From Hypericum androsaemum (lineage: Eukaryota; Streptophyta; Magnoliopsida; Malpighiales; Hypericaceae), in contig OZ023181.1 of assembly GCA_963995505.1 (NCBI GenBank), forward strand, positions 7,167,487 to 7,231,486: a stretch of 64,000 nt of DNA. The letters are read 5' to 3'. The notes beneath the pieces were generated by a model. The model had not been told where the DNA came from. It saw only the letters and a list, made by a program, of their open reading frames with translations, and did not search any database. Positions 27,701 through 39,528 of this stretch are shown here, piece after piece; the first letter of the stretch is position 1, and the number at the start of each line of letters is the position of its first letter. The position numbers were made by a program, and so were the translations under genes.

Positions 27701-29047
27701 AAAAATTATCTCCTAAAATAGAATCTTACAATATCTGAATCGAACTTGCACAAATATACCTTGTGTTTCACGTATTATAGTGTTGATCGTCTTATATCGT
27801 GTGTCATATATTCTTCGCATCTTTCACTATTACTTATTATGGGTGTTAAGAATTCATGTTTTTTATTCCGTTCGCTAACAAATTCCATAGTAATTAAAAA
27901 ATTATTTCCAGAAGACATCTCTGCCGTTCGTTGCACGGGGGCAGGACCAACGTTGGTAGGATATATATAATTTGCATAAGAAAAAGACAAATCACCAACT
28001 ACATTTCGTTGCAGAATTAAATAAAGATGGACAAAACCGAAAATCATGGTGCAGCCAACTTTGATGTAAAGAGTATTTAATTAAATGCGGAAAGTTATAA
28101 AGGTACGTACCTTGTGAATTAGATTGTCACGCTTCAAAATGTAAAGAAGCAATGCTCCAAATATCCTCGATTCCAGAAACCACACGAACACCTTTACCAG
28201 GAAACCTGCCATTCTGGGTGCTGGGAAGACCCCACAAATTATTAATATTAGAATTATTTCACACAAATAATGTTGGATTGCTTTAATAATTGAAATTGCT
28301 AGTATATTAGCTGGGAAAACAGTCTTGTATGAGTCGATTATAGTCATTGACATAAGGAAAGAAAGTTGGCACGAAACCAAGAAAGACTTAAGTATATAAT
28401 AATATATTTAATTGTGGGAAAGCTAATATTTTATTTGGGAACCAGTCTTGTATGTAGCTCCTGAGTCGATTAGTCAGTGACGTTAAAGAAAGAAAGTTTG
28501 CACGAAACCATGAAAGACTAACTATATAATAATAATATTTTTCGGCTATTCACTAATCTTTTTTTTTGCGTGAAAAAATATTGCATTAAGAAGAAAAAAA
28601 ATTAGCAAAAAAGTTACAAACCCTACCAACTACCTCCCGCTATCCCACGTCACTGGTAGCCAAAGAGGGGGTTCTTTTGACCGATAGATCAAAAGAGAGC
28701 CCAAAATGCCTATAACTATATTCTTGCTGGTCCCACAGATCGAACAGTCGAGAATATTTACTAATCTATATTTGAACTACATAGGACTTTTGAAAACTGA
28801 CAAATTTTTTCGATAATTATTTCTCAATAACTTAAACTAAGACTTATTGATTAAACTAGAACAAAGTTGTCACCGATTTATAATTGATCTAAGTGCTTCG
28901 GACATCTATGATATCACTAATGTGTCTTGGTCCAAGTGGTAAATAATTAGATTACACTTAAAAAGGTCATATGCTATATCTTATTTATATAAAAGAAAAT
29001 AACTGTCCCTAAATATAATCTTACATTCTTCACTCTGATTTGCAAAG

Positions 29048-29105
<58 letters not shown>

Positions 29106-30581
29106 TAAGACGCATGGACTTTTAGTTTTTGAAAAGTTGCGTGGGAACATCGATCTAATTGGGGTCAGGAATATTGCAATGCCACATCTGTTTTGGTGAT
29201 CACCCGAACAACCAAGGGATGGTTAAGCCACCTTTCATTTTCGTAAGGCCCCCCTTGATATTGATTCTTTCACTATTAGTTAGCCCTTCTCCTTCATCCC
29301 ATTAACTGCACAATAATATCTTCGGGTCCTAAAAAAAATTAATTATGGTCCTAACATTAAAAAAATGTCTTCACCTTTCATTAAGAGTTCGGTTTTTTAT
29401 TTTTTTAGTATTTATGAAATTTCTTTGATTGTCTACATACCAGATTAGCCACTCTAGAAACATGTATCTTTCATGTTATTTTATGTATTTGTTTGTGTCC
29501 GTTTGATTACACATAAAGTGAATTGATAGTAAGATAAGTATTAATACTAAAACAGAATAATGAGAGCAGGTCTTTTTGGTTCTCAATTGATAGTAAAATA
29601 ATTAAGCACTTCAATGTGTCTGTATTGATATTAAAAAATAGTGAACTTTATAAAATTTTGTAAAATAAATGTTTGATTACATAAGAGTAAATGTATATTT
29701 GTTCAGGCCCTCGATGATGAGGAGAATAAGTGAAAAAACAAATTAAATTGGTGAATAAATTAAATTACTTAAAGATTGGTACGATGTAAGATGGGAGACC
29801 TAGGAAAGGTGCCCTTGTGATTATGATTTGGCCATTTTTATTTTGGGCTCCACCTTCCTCCGAATTCTCAGATTCCTTTCTCACTGTGAGAACAAATGGA
29901 AATAGGTTTCTAAACTACATCGCCTAATTAATTTCCAAACAAATAATAGACTAATTAAATTTCCATATTTGGCTTTACAAAATATATCCGACTCAAATTT
30001 TTATTAGCCAATTCAGTAAGTATTCAAATACTAGATAATATAAATTAGAATTAATTTATATTAACACACTAGTAGGTCAGTCCGATCCGAAAGATATTCA
30101 TTCTGAATTTTTTTTCTTTTAAGAATCTGGATATTTTATTGGGTATATATAACCTGACCATGTATGATTTAAAGAGAGAGAGAGAGGGGAGAATTATTCC
30201 CGCGATGACGAAAACAAAGAAGAGATATCATATCATAATGACCCAATAATTAAAATAAACGTACAAGTCCGGGGAGGGACGGAGTGCGGCGGCCAACTAG
30301 GTACGCTGAGATAAAGATCTTGTCAAAGAATACAACAATTTTAAATATAACTTTGTAAAAAATCTTATCCGACTTGAGATTAGTCGGTCCAGTAATTGTA
30401 AGTATTGTATATAGTATAGAAAAAAAGCTAGGTACCCAGAGGAAGAAGATGATGATGACAAGGTACCTTTGACATTGGCTCTGACATAGAATTCTGAGCT
30501 ATCTGGACCAAGATCAACATCCTCTACTGCCTTGTAAACCAGACCTCCTCCTCCTCCTCCTCCTCCCTTCGAAAGTCCCAT
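20079..30581 (-). CDS. Fatty-acid-amide-hydrolase-like amidase (amidase signature family)
   Basis: Twenty exons: 30581-30467, 28220-28111, 24856-24796, 24199-24021, 23863-23734, 23381-23304, 23166-23019, 22930-22818, 22739-22664, 22581-22510, 22413-22359, 22275-22204, 22089-22009, 21893-21790, 21703-21611, 21500-21432, 21311-21247, 21057-20996, 20888-20793, 20141-20079. All phases close; 613 aa. The amidase-signature triad is intact: Lys213 (VPIAIKDE), cis-Ser289 (GGSSSGSAA) and nucleophile Ser313 (DGGGSVRMPA), with the 24-residue Ser-Ser spacing of mammalian FAAH. A poly-Gly tract sits at residues 6-12 and a hydrophobic segment (about 42-65, [20 protein letters not shown]) suggests membrane association, as in plant FAAH, which hydrolyses N-acylethanolamines. 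It resembles the Arabidopsis amidase At5g07360 as I recall it, so the substrate is inferred, not known. Introns 1 (2.25 kb) and 2 (3.2 kb) are long and transposon-bearing. Confidence 0.92.
20169..20552. mobile_element. Possible MITE straddling the amidase last intron
   Basis: Imperfect inverted ends CCAATGTTTAAAAACTG (left, near 20170) and CCAATGTTTTTAAAAAATG (reverse complement of the right end, near 20550) bound about 385 bp lying in the intron between exons 19 and 20. No clear target duplication; class not determined. Confidence 0.4.
24736..24779. repeat. Compound (TA)n(GA)n microsatellite in amidase intron 3 side
   Basis: A run of TA dinucleotides followed directly by GA dinucleotides, just outside amidase exon 3. 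It should be length-polymorphic. Confidence 0.9.
25755..26312. mobile_element. 558-bp TIR element in amidase intron 2, perfect 9-bp target duplication
   Basis: Flanked by identical 9-bp copies TAAATTTTT (25746-25754 and 26313-26321). Inverted ends extend about 125 bp, including GGCAAAAGTCTACTTAAATAC / GGCAAAAGTCCACTTAAATAC (written here as left and right-complement) and TTTGACACACCACTACCTCGT. The arms make up almost half of the element and there is no ORF. The 9-bp duplication and long arms point to a non-autonomous Mutator-like element. A degraded relative seems to lie near 63747-63907. Confidence 0.82.
27220..27520. repeat. Minisatellite flanked by inverted ends, amidase intron 2
   Basis: About six imperfect copies of a 22-24 bp unit GTGATATTGGTTTGCATGTG lie at 27329-27466. 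The block is bracketed by imperfect inverted ends (left GACCGGATTGAGTGGGGACT near 27222, right complement GGACGGATTTGGTGGGGACT near 27515). It also holds a hairpin at 27281-27312 with perfect 11-bp arms CCATCAGATTT / AAATCTGATGG around a 10-base loop. It could be a MITE with an expanded internal minisatellite. Confidence 0.6.
28558..28760 (-). mobile_element. Possible LINE 3'-end fragment, antisense, amidase intron 1
   Basis: Read on the minus strand, the sequence runs through CTTAATGCAATATTTTTTC and ends in a poly(A) run, like the 3' terminus of a plant LINE insertion. No coding region is recognisable. Weak call. Confidence 0.3.
29050..29104. repeat. (TAA)n microsatellite, about 18 units
   Basis: Uninterrupted AAT/TAA triplet run in intron 1 of the amidase gene. 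Confidence 0.95.
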
Positions 30582-30668
30582 GTTAGATAGAGAGAGAAAG
30601 AGAGAGCTTACTTTTGTTTGAGAGGCAAGAGAGAGAGTGAGAGAACTTGGCAAGGAAAGAAGAGACGG

Positions 30669-30676
30669 ATTTATAA
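30669..30676 (-). promoter_or_regulatory. TATA box of the amidase gene
   Basis: The minus strand reads GGTTATAAATCCG here, with TTATAAAT 88-95 bp upstream of the amidase ATG at 30581. A transcription start near 30640 would give a 5' UTR of about 60 nt, rich in GA dinucleotides. Confidence 0.5.
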
Positions 30677-32401
30677 CCGAGGACAGAAAATATCAACCAA
30701 CTGCATAAATACTCCAACTCGTAGAAGGAAAAAAACTACATAAATAGTCACGGAACTAAAAGACAACTAATGTACAAGAGGGCACCAAGCTAGGGGCGGA
30801 CAAGACAAGAAATTAGGAATTGTCCTTTTTTATAGAGCGTGGGGATGTTCGTTCGGGGTGGGTAATTTACATATATCACTTACATATCTCACTCGGCTTC
30901 CCTTTCTTTCTCGAAAGGACTCGGCTTACATTTCAACTTTTCATGACCTCAATAGGTAACTAAGAATAACAACGAATCCTACTTTGTTAATTACTTATCG
31001 GGTTAATTCCTATCCCTCGCGAAAATAGAATATTTTCACAGGGAACAAATTCCAATACTGCTAAAACTCTAAATTTAGACCAATCCGTCTAAATTTATTA
31101 ACAAAACATCTTGTGTCAAAAAAAAAAATAGATTTAGATTTATTTTAAGAATATTTTTTGTCTAAAATTTTGAAAATATGAAAGATACTATTTGAAGTCT
31201 TCAAATAAAGTCTGATAGTCATCGATTCTGAATATAAAAAATTTAAAAAATATATATGTAACTATCAACTTTGTGGTGATTTTGTGTGTGTTAAGTGTAA
31301 CTAACAACTCACTAGAGTTAAGTGTTAGTTGGTTTTTGTGTTTGAATTCCTGGCACTACATGACTAATTATTACTTCAAGTCCTAATAGATTATGGATGA
31401 TGCGTTACAGAGTCATACTTACTCCCTCACCCACCCAACAAAACCACACGCATACAATTTCAAGGGTCAGTCAGGTTATTCATTTTAAGACAAGGATTAT
31501 GGCTACCTTAAATTGAAACCAATATTAATTTATTAGATACTTTTTTTGAGAGAATAATTTATTAGATACTTGTGATCCCTTTTAAGCCGAGTAAGTTTTT
31601 TTTCTTTAAAGAAAATTTAGGCAGGTTGGTCTAAACCCTGAGTTTTAGACAGTATTGGGTTTTGTTCTCATCCCAAGCAAAGTTTTGCCATTTTTGCAAA
31701 GAGTAGGAATTGACCCACCGACTTCTGAAAAACGAACCAGAACTCGTTACCATCCTACCCACCTTGCGTTGGTTAAGCCGAGTAAGCTTTCATCACTCTT
31801 GTAAACGTCTTTTGGTTTGGCAAGAAGATTTAAGCTCCAAGATTGTTCAGGTAGTATTTGGCCTGCCACCCGTGACTCACTGCGAATTTCCCGAAAATTT
31901 ATGCTTCTTCCACCTAAGAAATTCGGAACATTTTATAACGATTCCTCCACAAATACAACTCGGTGTATCTAATGTTCAAGATTTTGTCGAGTGATAATTT
32001 TACGTTGAAACTTACATAATTTTACTTTCTCTTTCTTCTCTTAGATTTGAATCGCTTAGATTTGAATTAAAGATCAATGATCCAAGTATTATATGTAAAT
32101 GCCACCGTATACTCACTCAAGAAACTATGTTACCTTTCTTTTTGGGCATCTTCATTTAGCTTGACTTAATTCAAAATTTTGCTTGATTAAAATTTTTATT
32201 TTATAACTTCTTCTGATCCCAATATTTTTTTAAGAAAAATCCCAATAACCATCATACATTACAAGGCCTCAATCCTAATCCGGACTTTTTCCCTTTCCCC
32301 CTGCACAGTCTAGAGATCACCATATACACACAAGTTATTGCTTCACATAGCCAGTGGAGAGTGAGAAACTCACATCAGCGCCTTCTTAACATCTGCAGCA
32401 C
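30677..32401. other. Intergenic region upstream of the amidase and downstream of NDC1
   Basis: About 1.7 kb holding the distal promoter of the amidase gene and the 3' flank of NDC1. Open frames in it (for example a 94-codon frame at 31710-31994) have no domain signature. I see no transposon ends. Confidence 0.5.
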
Positions 32402-35400
32402 CTATTGGCTCGAGAAAATCTCTGTCATGGTTTTTTGGAACGATGCAACGGAATCTACAGCAGATCTTGCAAGCCAGCTAAGTCCAACCTTAACCCGATG
32501 CTCATCCGTCGGTAACCTGATTAAGTACGCAAGCTTTCGTGCTGCAACCAACGGGAACACGGTTATGACGGTACCTCGAGGGAGGAAAATCTTATAACCA
32601 TTGAAGAACATCATAAAGAAAGTTTACCAGAATGACCAATCGGGCCCTCCAACGTTAATCCTTCTAAAAAACTTGGTGATACTGCAGCATCATTTCTTCC
32701 AAGAGTCATCATTTCACCTAGGTTTTGGAACCTGGTAACGATATGGCGAGAATTAAGCAAGTAGTATCCCGTGAAAGAGAATGCAGCAACATACTCGAGT
32801 GACAAGACATAAGAGTACTGTAATATTTTTAAGGGTAATCTTTTTACAAGCCATAGTTATTACAATCACATGATCATTCATAATGTAGTCGTTTCGCAAG
32901 GCTGTGACAAACATCCATAAAACTGTTCTGTTTACTGGGTTGTACAGAACAGAAAAAAGTTTAAACCATTAGAATTTTTCTGGTACTGCCAACAGAAAAA
33001 AGAAAAGGAAAAACGGATTCGGCCGCTGAGATGTTCAGACTAGGAACAATGTAAAAGGGAAATATAGCAAGCAGTATCTAAGGGTATCTCAAGTTGCAAA
33101 CTTTTCAGTTTCTAATGGATGGTTGCTCTCCATCTTTAACGGTCCACAAGGAGATGCACATTTCAAAAGAAGCCACAGTAGTTGACAGGAGCCTATAACT
33201 GTAAGGTTATTAAATAGAAAGTAGTACCTAAATGGTAGCAAAGGGCGGTCATTGATTGCTGCCCACAAATTCCAACCTGTAAAATCTGCTTGCTGAAAGG
33301 CAACCTAAGAGAAAGAAAAAGAAACAACCAAGAGAAATTGTATCGACAAATGGACTTGAAAGCTTGTATTCTCGGACGAGGAGATCACAGAGGTTTTGCA
33401 CAAGAAACATGATGATACCTGTGCCGTTGATGGAAGTAGCCTTCCACTGGAGTCCCGAAGTGCAGAAGAGTCACCAATGGCAAATATGCGAGGATGTCCC
33501 TTGACTTGAAGAGTTTCATCGGTCTCTGTCTGTCCCCGTGCATTTAAGGGAAAGGACTGACGAGGAGATTCCAATTGTGGAAGAGGAGGCTTAGAGCCAA
33601 CAGTAAATAACACTATATCTGCTTCAAGGATTTGGTTCGCCGATCCTCTCTCAACAGGTTGAAGCTCCAAACAGTATCTATCAGAATTTCTGTTTTCTGG
33701 CACGCCGTTGACTGCAGCTTCTGGATCAGTTACCCTTTGGATAGAACGAACAAAGTACCCCAACAAAAGTTGAACTTTCCTAGAAGAGAGAACCTAGACC
33801 AGGAAGGGAAAGTGATGTTTTGAAGTTCCATACATTCTGAAATAATTCAGGAGAAAAAGTACATCAAAGGGATACATGATTTGGGCAGCACATGCCCATG
33901 AAAATCTGGAGGGCTTGAAACCTCCTCACTCTTGTATAAAGCATCTAATTGAATGAAATAAAACACAGAAGTTATTGAGTTCATTAAAAACACACTTACC
34001 TAATTTTTCAACATGCCCATGGAAGTGTTTTAAAAAATGGTCCTAGTAGGTAGTATTGAGATGTTGGTCTGAGAACAACAATGACACAGCCTTGTCCCAT
34101 CAGATGGAGTCGGCTAAATAAATTCTAGTAAGTCATTGAACTTCATCTTATAATAAAAAATCATAATAGAATCTCCTGAATTCAATTTTTGAGCAGCAAA
34201 GGTTCTTCCATAAGATGCATCGGATGTTATACCTTAAGTGCAACTTCTCTATTCCCAGGAGGGGCATTAGGCAAGATTGTGGTTTCCACATTAATAGCTT
34301 GTACTATTCCTTTGTCCTGCAGTCTTTCAGATAATGTTGCAGCTAACTCAACTCCGGAGTAACCACAACCAACAACAGCCACTTTAATGACTGCATCCTT
34401 CCCGAATCTCCTTCTTTCCAAATCTTTCAATCGGTCACTAACTTTCTGCAAAGAAAAACAGTAAATGCAAGAGAAGTGGTAATATGAAGAAATTATATAA
34501 ATAAGAGAGACAAAACTTAAGCATACATCTATACAATTTACAAAATGCAATCATACACATGCATCCTCGAGAGTTGTAAATGGAAATGCAAACTCTGCAG
34601 CTCCTGGTATGACATCAAGCTTAGCTTCAGCTCCCAAAGCAAGAACCAACCTGACTGCCCCACAGAAAGTTAGATCAGCCAAGAAACTTCATGATAGTTG
34701 AGCAAAATGATAAAGTTGACCGAGGCACCAACCAGAAACAGCCAAAAGTAAAGCTCAGATATCATAGCATTAATGGATGTCTACCAGAACATTTATTGTT
34801 GACTAAAAATGTGTTTAACTAACTACAATTATATACATCAACTAAGACAACGGAAAAGAAAGCATAATTTTTTATATGCAGTAGAAAAAAAGAGAGAAGA
34901 CAATAGAAGTGATACCAATCATATTCAATAAGCAGACCACTTTCAAGCAACACCTTTCCACTGCAACCAGTTCCCAACAATCCCATCCTGCCAAGATGAT
35001 CACATGGATGCAACATCTTTACTCTGTCCTTAAAGAACTGTATACTAGTGTTTGCCACCAAATCTGAAAAACGGGGAGCAATTTCCCATGCTTCCACTTC
35101 TGCATGATTTTTTCAGCATGAGAAACCCACCCACTACAATGAGTCAGGTTACAGCTTTATCAAAAGGAAATCAATTCATGCACCAGAAGAAGATCTTACC
35201 TCCGGAAAGGAGCTCGTACAACATTGGTTTAAAAACGAAACGTTCGGATTGATCAATAAGAAGCACCTGATGAAGATTGTTGGAAGTAAGTGGAAGTAAA
35301 TCAAGAAGACAGAATGTTAGAAAGATGCCTTGTGCATTGTAGTTTCTTGTTTCTTTTCGCTAATTCAGACATCTGCCAATTAGGATATGGAAAACGTATC

Positions 35401-37953
35401 ATGCTGAAAAGAAATTCATAAATTTAGGAGCTCATGCTCCTGCAAGACGACCAAGTACATAAACTAGCGAATTTGGGTGTTCGGAAACATGGTCGGTGGT
35501 CAGGTGTTGATAATTCAGTTGACCAACATACTACAAAGTTTTTGAATTAGGTCTCGTTTGTTTAGTAGAAAATGATGTTCCAAAGAGAATACTTTCCTTG
35601 CAAGTTATTTTCCCGGTAAACAATGTTTTTGGGAATTCAAACATTTTATAATGTTCGATGGTGGGTGCTTGGGGAAAGAGAATATGCTGTCTCTTTTTTT
35701 TAATGGAATATGCAATGAACCTTTTTTTCCTTTGGCGAAAAAATATTTTCCCTTATCAAATTTTCCTTGGATGTAATATAACATTGGAAATGCAGAAAAT
35801 ATTTTCCCGGAAAACAAAAGGAGGATTAGACACGAAAGAATACATGGTTTGCATGCAAGGTGTAATGCCATAACAGGAATGAAAGGCATCAATGGCTCTA
35901 GCAGTTCATGTGGAAAATTGAGCTATTTCTTATCTTTCTTAAAAGGATAGTAAGATGGTAGGAAGTTGGTTAATGGCCACTGTAGAAAAACAGGGCAGAA
36001 TTTTCTCATGCAATGACAGAACCGTATAGACTCATTTTCCACATCGGAAGGTGCATATTCATTTGACTGAGGAAAAAACAAAAAGGTGAAACTTGATGTA
36101 GGAGGAATACAGGAGCCGGAAGGAATACAGGAGCTAACAAACATTCTGCAGCTAATTTACAAACATATCCGCTGACACTAGCAGTAAAGTGTAGACTAAA
36201 ATGAGGGGTCTAAACAAAAATTTGTTTGCACAAGCTCAGCATTGACCATTTCCTAGAGATGTTTGATGAGAGAATAGGTTCAATTCTAACAGAGAATGTA
36301 AAAGAAGAGTCTGCAATGGTAGACTATCAAAGAATAGGAAAATTTCCACCTCGAGTGCTCTCGCATCATAAGCTAGTACAAGAGAGACACTTTACCTGAG
36401 GTCTTTTATCATCGTCCCACATCAATGATTCCAACCTGAGAGCAGTGTACAACCCTCCAAAGCCACCACCCAATATACAAATCCTTGGCTTCTGCAGCCA
36501 AAAACTCTCTGCGGTGAGAAATATGTTACAAGAAACTAGGTAGAGTCATTCTCTAAACTTCTAGTTAATACTTAATTCTACTTTCAAACTTAATATGAAG
36601 CAAATTCTTAGGCATGTACTAAACAATATTAAAGTGCAGTAATGAGGGTACAATGCAAGCATTGTAGACTTTAAGTGCACGAGGGGATTGCTCCATATTG
36701 ATGATAGAAAGAGAAGACTAAAATGATATGGTAAATATCACTAACAAAAAACCCATACGGTCTCAGTGGAACGGAATAAGCTCCTTGGATAGTGTAACAT
36801 AGATCTTCCTAAAGAGAGAGCTCTGAAATCAATTTCTTACAGTAGATTTGACGCAATTCATCAAGAATTTTCCTTCAAGATCCAAAGGATTTAGGAAACA
36901 ATCAGATTGTTGGATCATTTAGATTAAGCCAAAGCATTCCCTAAGTCTTGCAACAAGCTAGCAATTGAGAACAATGATCTAAAAGCAAGGCAAACTAACC
37001 ATTTACTAAAGATCTGATACTAAATGAGAGCTTTAATCACAAACAACTATTACAGAAATGAGAAGCTTTATTCTATGTTCCCTCTGACCCAAGAAGTCTC
37101 TAGAGTAAAGTTCATAAGATTGAATTCCCTCCATAAATGCTATTGGAATATTTAGCTACTACTGTCAGAAAGCTCTCGTCTTCTGGACAGGCGAGTAGAT
37201 GTGTAACATGTTTGGTTTTTCCTACACTCTGGCATATTTAAGCATGCATAGTCCCCAACATCCTTAAAAATCTCTCTCTAGAATACTTCTACATTAACTT
37301 TGGAATAGTAGAGACACCAACAAGAGGCACATAATTGAACTGATTTTAATCTGCAAATGCTCAGCATGCCGCGAGGATATCTCGAACAATATAGGGCCTT
37401 CCTATTCCTTCATCAATCATGCTATTCTAATTTCAATCGAATTGTTATTGATTGTGAGACACAAGGGCACCCGCCGAGTTGCTTCAGCTCTGAGCTTTTC
37501 CTCACACAAACAAGTGAGGTATTATACCCTTCTGTGATCGCAAAAAAGCGACCTCTCGCTACAGGATATTCGAAGTTCATATTTGATGGCATGTTCATCC
37601 TAAAAAACCATCACCATTGGACACAACACTCTAATCCCGATTCGAATCACTCACGAACATAGCGATGAAATCAAACGCGAACAGAGTAATCATCAGCGAA
37701 TCCCGGGTGGAACCAACCTTGTTGTCAGGCCAAGCATACAAGCGAGGGTCCCTGCCCCCTTCGGAAACTTCAGAAACAACCCCACCGGAGCTCCCCGTCG
37801 AACCCGAAGCATCGCATTTCGGGCCTTTCCCTCTTCTGGGTTTGGCAGAGAATGAAGAAGAAGTCTTCTTCGTCCACCCATTGGGAGAGAACATCTTCTT
37901 CTCCGGCCACCCACCACCTAAAGAAGTAGTAGTTTCAGTGACGAGTGAGAGAG

Positions 37954-37989
<36 letters not shown>

Positions 37990-38046
37990 CGTACGGGGAA
38001 ATGGGGAAACAGCAGCTGCAGCAGCGGACAGGGCAAGCGTGGCCAT
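32402..38046 (-). CDS. NDC1: NDC1-type plastid NAD(P)H-quinone oxidoreductase (type II NDH)
   Basis: Exons: 5' region from 38046 (unresolved) ending 37718, then 36491-36396, 35266-35200, 35099-34916, 34650-34557, 34445-34233, 33793-33419, 33304-33228, 32731-32628, 32541-32402. From the in-frame ATG at 37894 the product is 508 aa. Two Rossmann folds are visible: FAD site ICILGGGFGGLYTALRLES (from residue 63) and NAD(P)H site VAVVGCGYSGVELAAT (from residue 228). FAIGDSSALRD, LPSTAQVAFQQADFTGWN and FQNLGEMMTLG are typical of NDC1. In Arabidopsis the enzyme sits in plastoglobules, reduces plastoquinone and plastochromanol and is needed for phylloquinone synthesis. The ATG at 38046 begins a good transit peptide (MATLALSAAAAAVSPFPR), but its frame meets a stop beyond a GA repeat. 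A 77-nt intron 37994-37918 would reconnect it in frame, giving 533 aa. Confidence 0.9.
35549..35832. mobile_element. MITE-like sequence in an NDC1 intron
   Basis: About 280 bp in the intron between exons 2 and 3, starting GGTCTCGTTTGTTTAG and ending CCCGGAAAACAAAAGGAG. The ends are imperfect inverted repeats (CTCGTTTGTTT against CTCCTTTTGTTT), and the interior repeats TTTTCCCGGTAAAC / TTTTCCCGGAAAAC. The layout suits an hAT-type MITE, but no target duplication was confirmed. Confidence 0.4.
37959..37987. repeat. (GA)n microsatellite within the NDC1 5' region
   Basis: About 13-14 GA units on the + strand (CT on the coding strand), lying between the upstream ATG at 38046 and the in-frame ATG at 37894. 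One GA unit fewer would join the two frames directly; as printed they are out of phase. Confidence 0.9.
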
Positions 38047-38357
38047 TTTCCGGCGACGAGTAAGAAGCGTGCGTGGAAACAAGACCGCCTTTCGAATTTC
38101 AGTCCAACGTCGGTTTTAGACAGCAAATGGGAAAAAAAGTATCAGATATGGTATAGGTTATTCGGATCCGTCGGTTATACACTGGACTCTGGACCAGACC
38201 GTTTACTATTAATAGGCGACAGTAGCCAAAAACAGCTGCGGCTCAGTCCAATTTTAAACATGGGGTTTAAAAGTCCTTATAACCCTCTTAAATTTAAATT
38301 ATGGGTACACTGCGGCTTGGGCCAACCGGTCATGTCATCAGTCATATTTTTATTTTA
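38047..38357. other. NDC1 promoter region
   Basis: Upstream flank of NDC1 up to the left target duplication (TTTATTTTA, 38349-38357) of the adjoining element pair. No clear TATA box; TATTAATAG on the minus strand near 38210 is a weak candidate. Confidence 0.45.
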
Positions 38358-39526
38358 GGAAAATTATTCTTAGGTTTTTCGGGTTTGTTTAAATATACTC
38401 AAAAGTTTTCCTGTTTGTAAAGTACACTCCGACGTCTTTCGTGTTTGATTTAATTATACTTTCGGGTCCCTGGAGCACGTTAGCAGCTTTTTTTTATTTT
38501 TGTCAATGAAATGACCAAAATACCATTCGAACAAAAAATAAAAAATCGATGATGTCATCTCTTCTTCTTCCTCCAAAAACACAGGGATCAATTTATAATT
38601 GTACCAAAAAATCCCAAATCAAGATGAACTGTAATTCTGGAAATTGGGGATTTCTTCCCCAAATCGATTTCCAATTCCTCGCGGGAGAATTCGTGGACAA
38701 CAACGGCGCTCTAGAGGTCGAATTGGAAGTTTCAGATCTCATTTCTCATTGTTCATGGCTACATTTCTCGTCATCCATGGCTGCTTTTCATCGCCGAGAT
38801 TGAGTGCCGGAGTCTGATGAAGATGGTCGTAACAGGTTAGGGTGGTCGCCTTTCCTACGAGCAGCACTTGGAGTCGTGGTGGCAGCGGCCAAGATCCTCC
38901 CAAGAAAGACAAAGCTCGCCCTTGCGGAAGAGCCGGAGCTGGCGGTAGCGACGAGGATGCCATCCATGACAAGGACCTCGTCGGTGTCGGTTGGAGGTCA
39001 TTGATTTGAAGCTCGTCACCAGCTTGCTTTTAGGAGCTTTGAGATTGGATTGTGTTGTTGTATTCAAGTAAGTTCCTTTGACTTGGGAATCGAATTGGGT
39101 TTCGGTTTTGCTGATGATAGTGTTGAGATATTGGTGAAATGGGGGTTGATGAGGAGAAGAATTGGTTGTTTTGATGGATGAAAGCGGGTATTTGAATTAA
39201 GAGATATGAGTCAGTCACCTTTTGCATTATTAGGTTTGATTTTGAACAAGGTCAGCTGATTGAAGAACCTCATCGGCGCATTGAAGAAGAGAGGGAAGTC
39301 TTTTTGTTCAGCAATTTTTGTCCGGCTACGAGGTAGAAGGAGAGATGATGTCAGCATTTTTAAAGGGTATTTTCGTCATTTCAATGACAAAAAAGGAAAA
39401 AAAACTATTTTAGGGACCCCAAAGTATAATAAAAGCAAACAAGAGGGACGTCGGCGTGTATTTTGCAAACAGATGGGACTTTTGAGTATATTTAAGCAAA
39501 CCCGAGGGACTTAAGAGTAATTTTCC
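38358..39526. mobile_element. Mutator-like element A (long TIRs)
   Basis: About 1,169 bp with inverted ends near 118 bp. Left start GGAAAATTATTCTTAGG and right complement GGAAAATTACTCTTAAG, both followed by shared CGGGTTTG, TTAAATATACTCAAAAGT, CGACGTC and TATACTTTSGGGTCCCT-type segments. No transposase. The interior (about 38780-39000) is GC-rich with short open frames of unknown origin. The left flank carries TTTATTTTA, but its right neighbour is not a 9-bp copy of that; the next element starts two bases later. Confidence 0.78.
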
Positions 39527-39528
39527 TA

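Noticed and set aside
27746..28047. Overlapping 74- and 90-codon frames on opposite strands
   Set aside because: They lie in an amidase intron, are AT-rich and have no recognisable motif.
31660..31800. tRNA or SINE on the minus strand (GGGTCAATTCCTAC as a box B)
   Set aside because: Box A is poor and no cloverleaf or tail could be drawn.
37665..38063. + strand frames across the NDC1 first exon (RERERER repeats)
   Set aside because: The Arg-Glu alternation is the translated GA microsatellite; the opposite strand has the NDC1 coding sequence.
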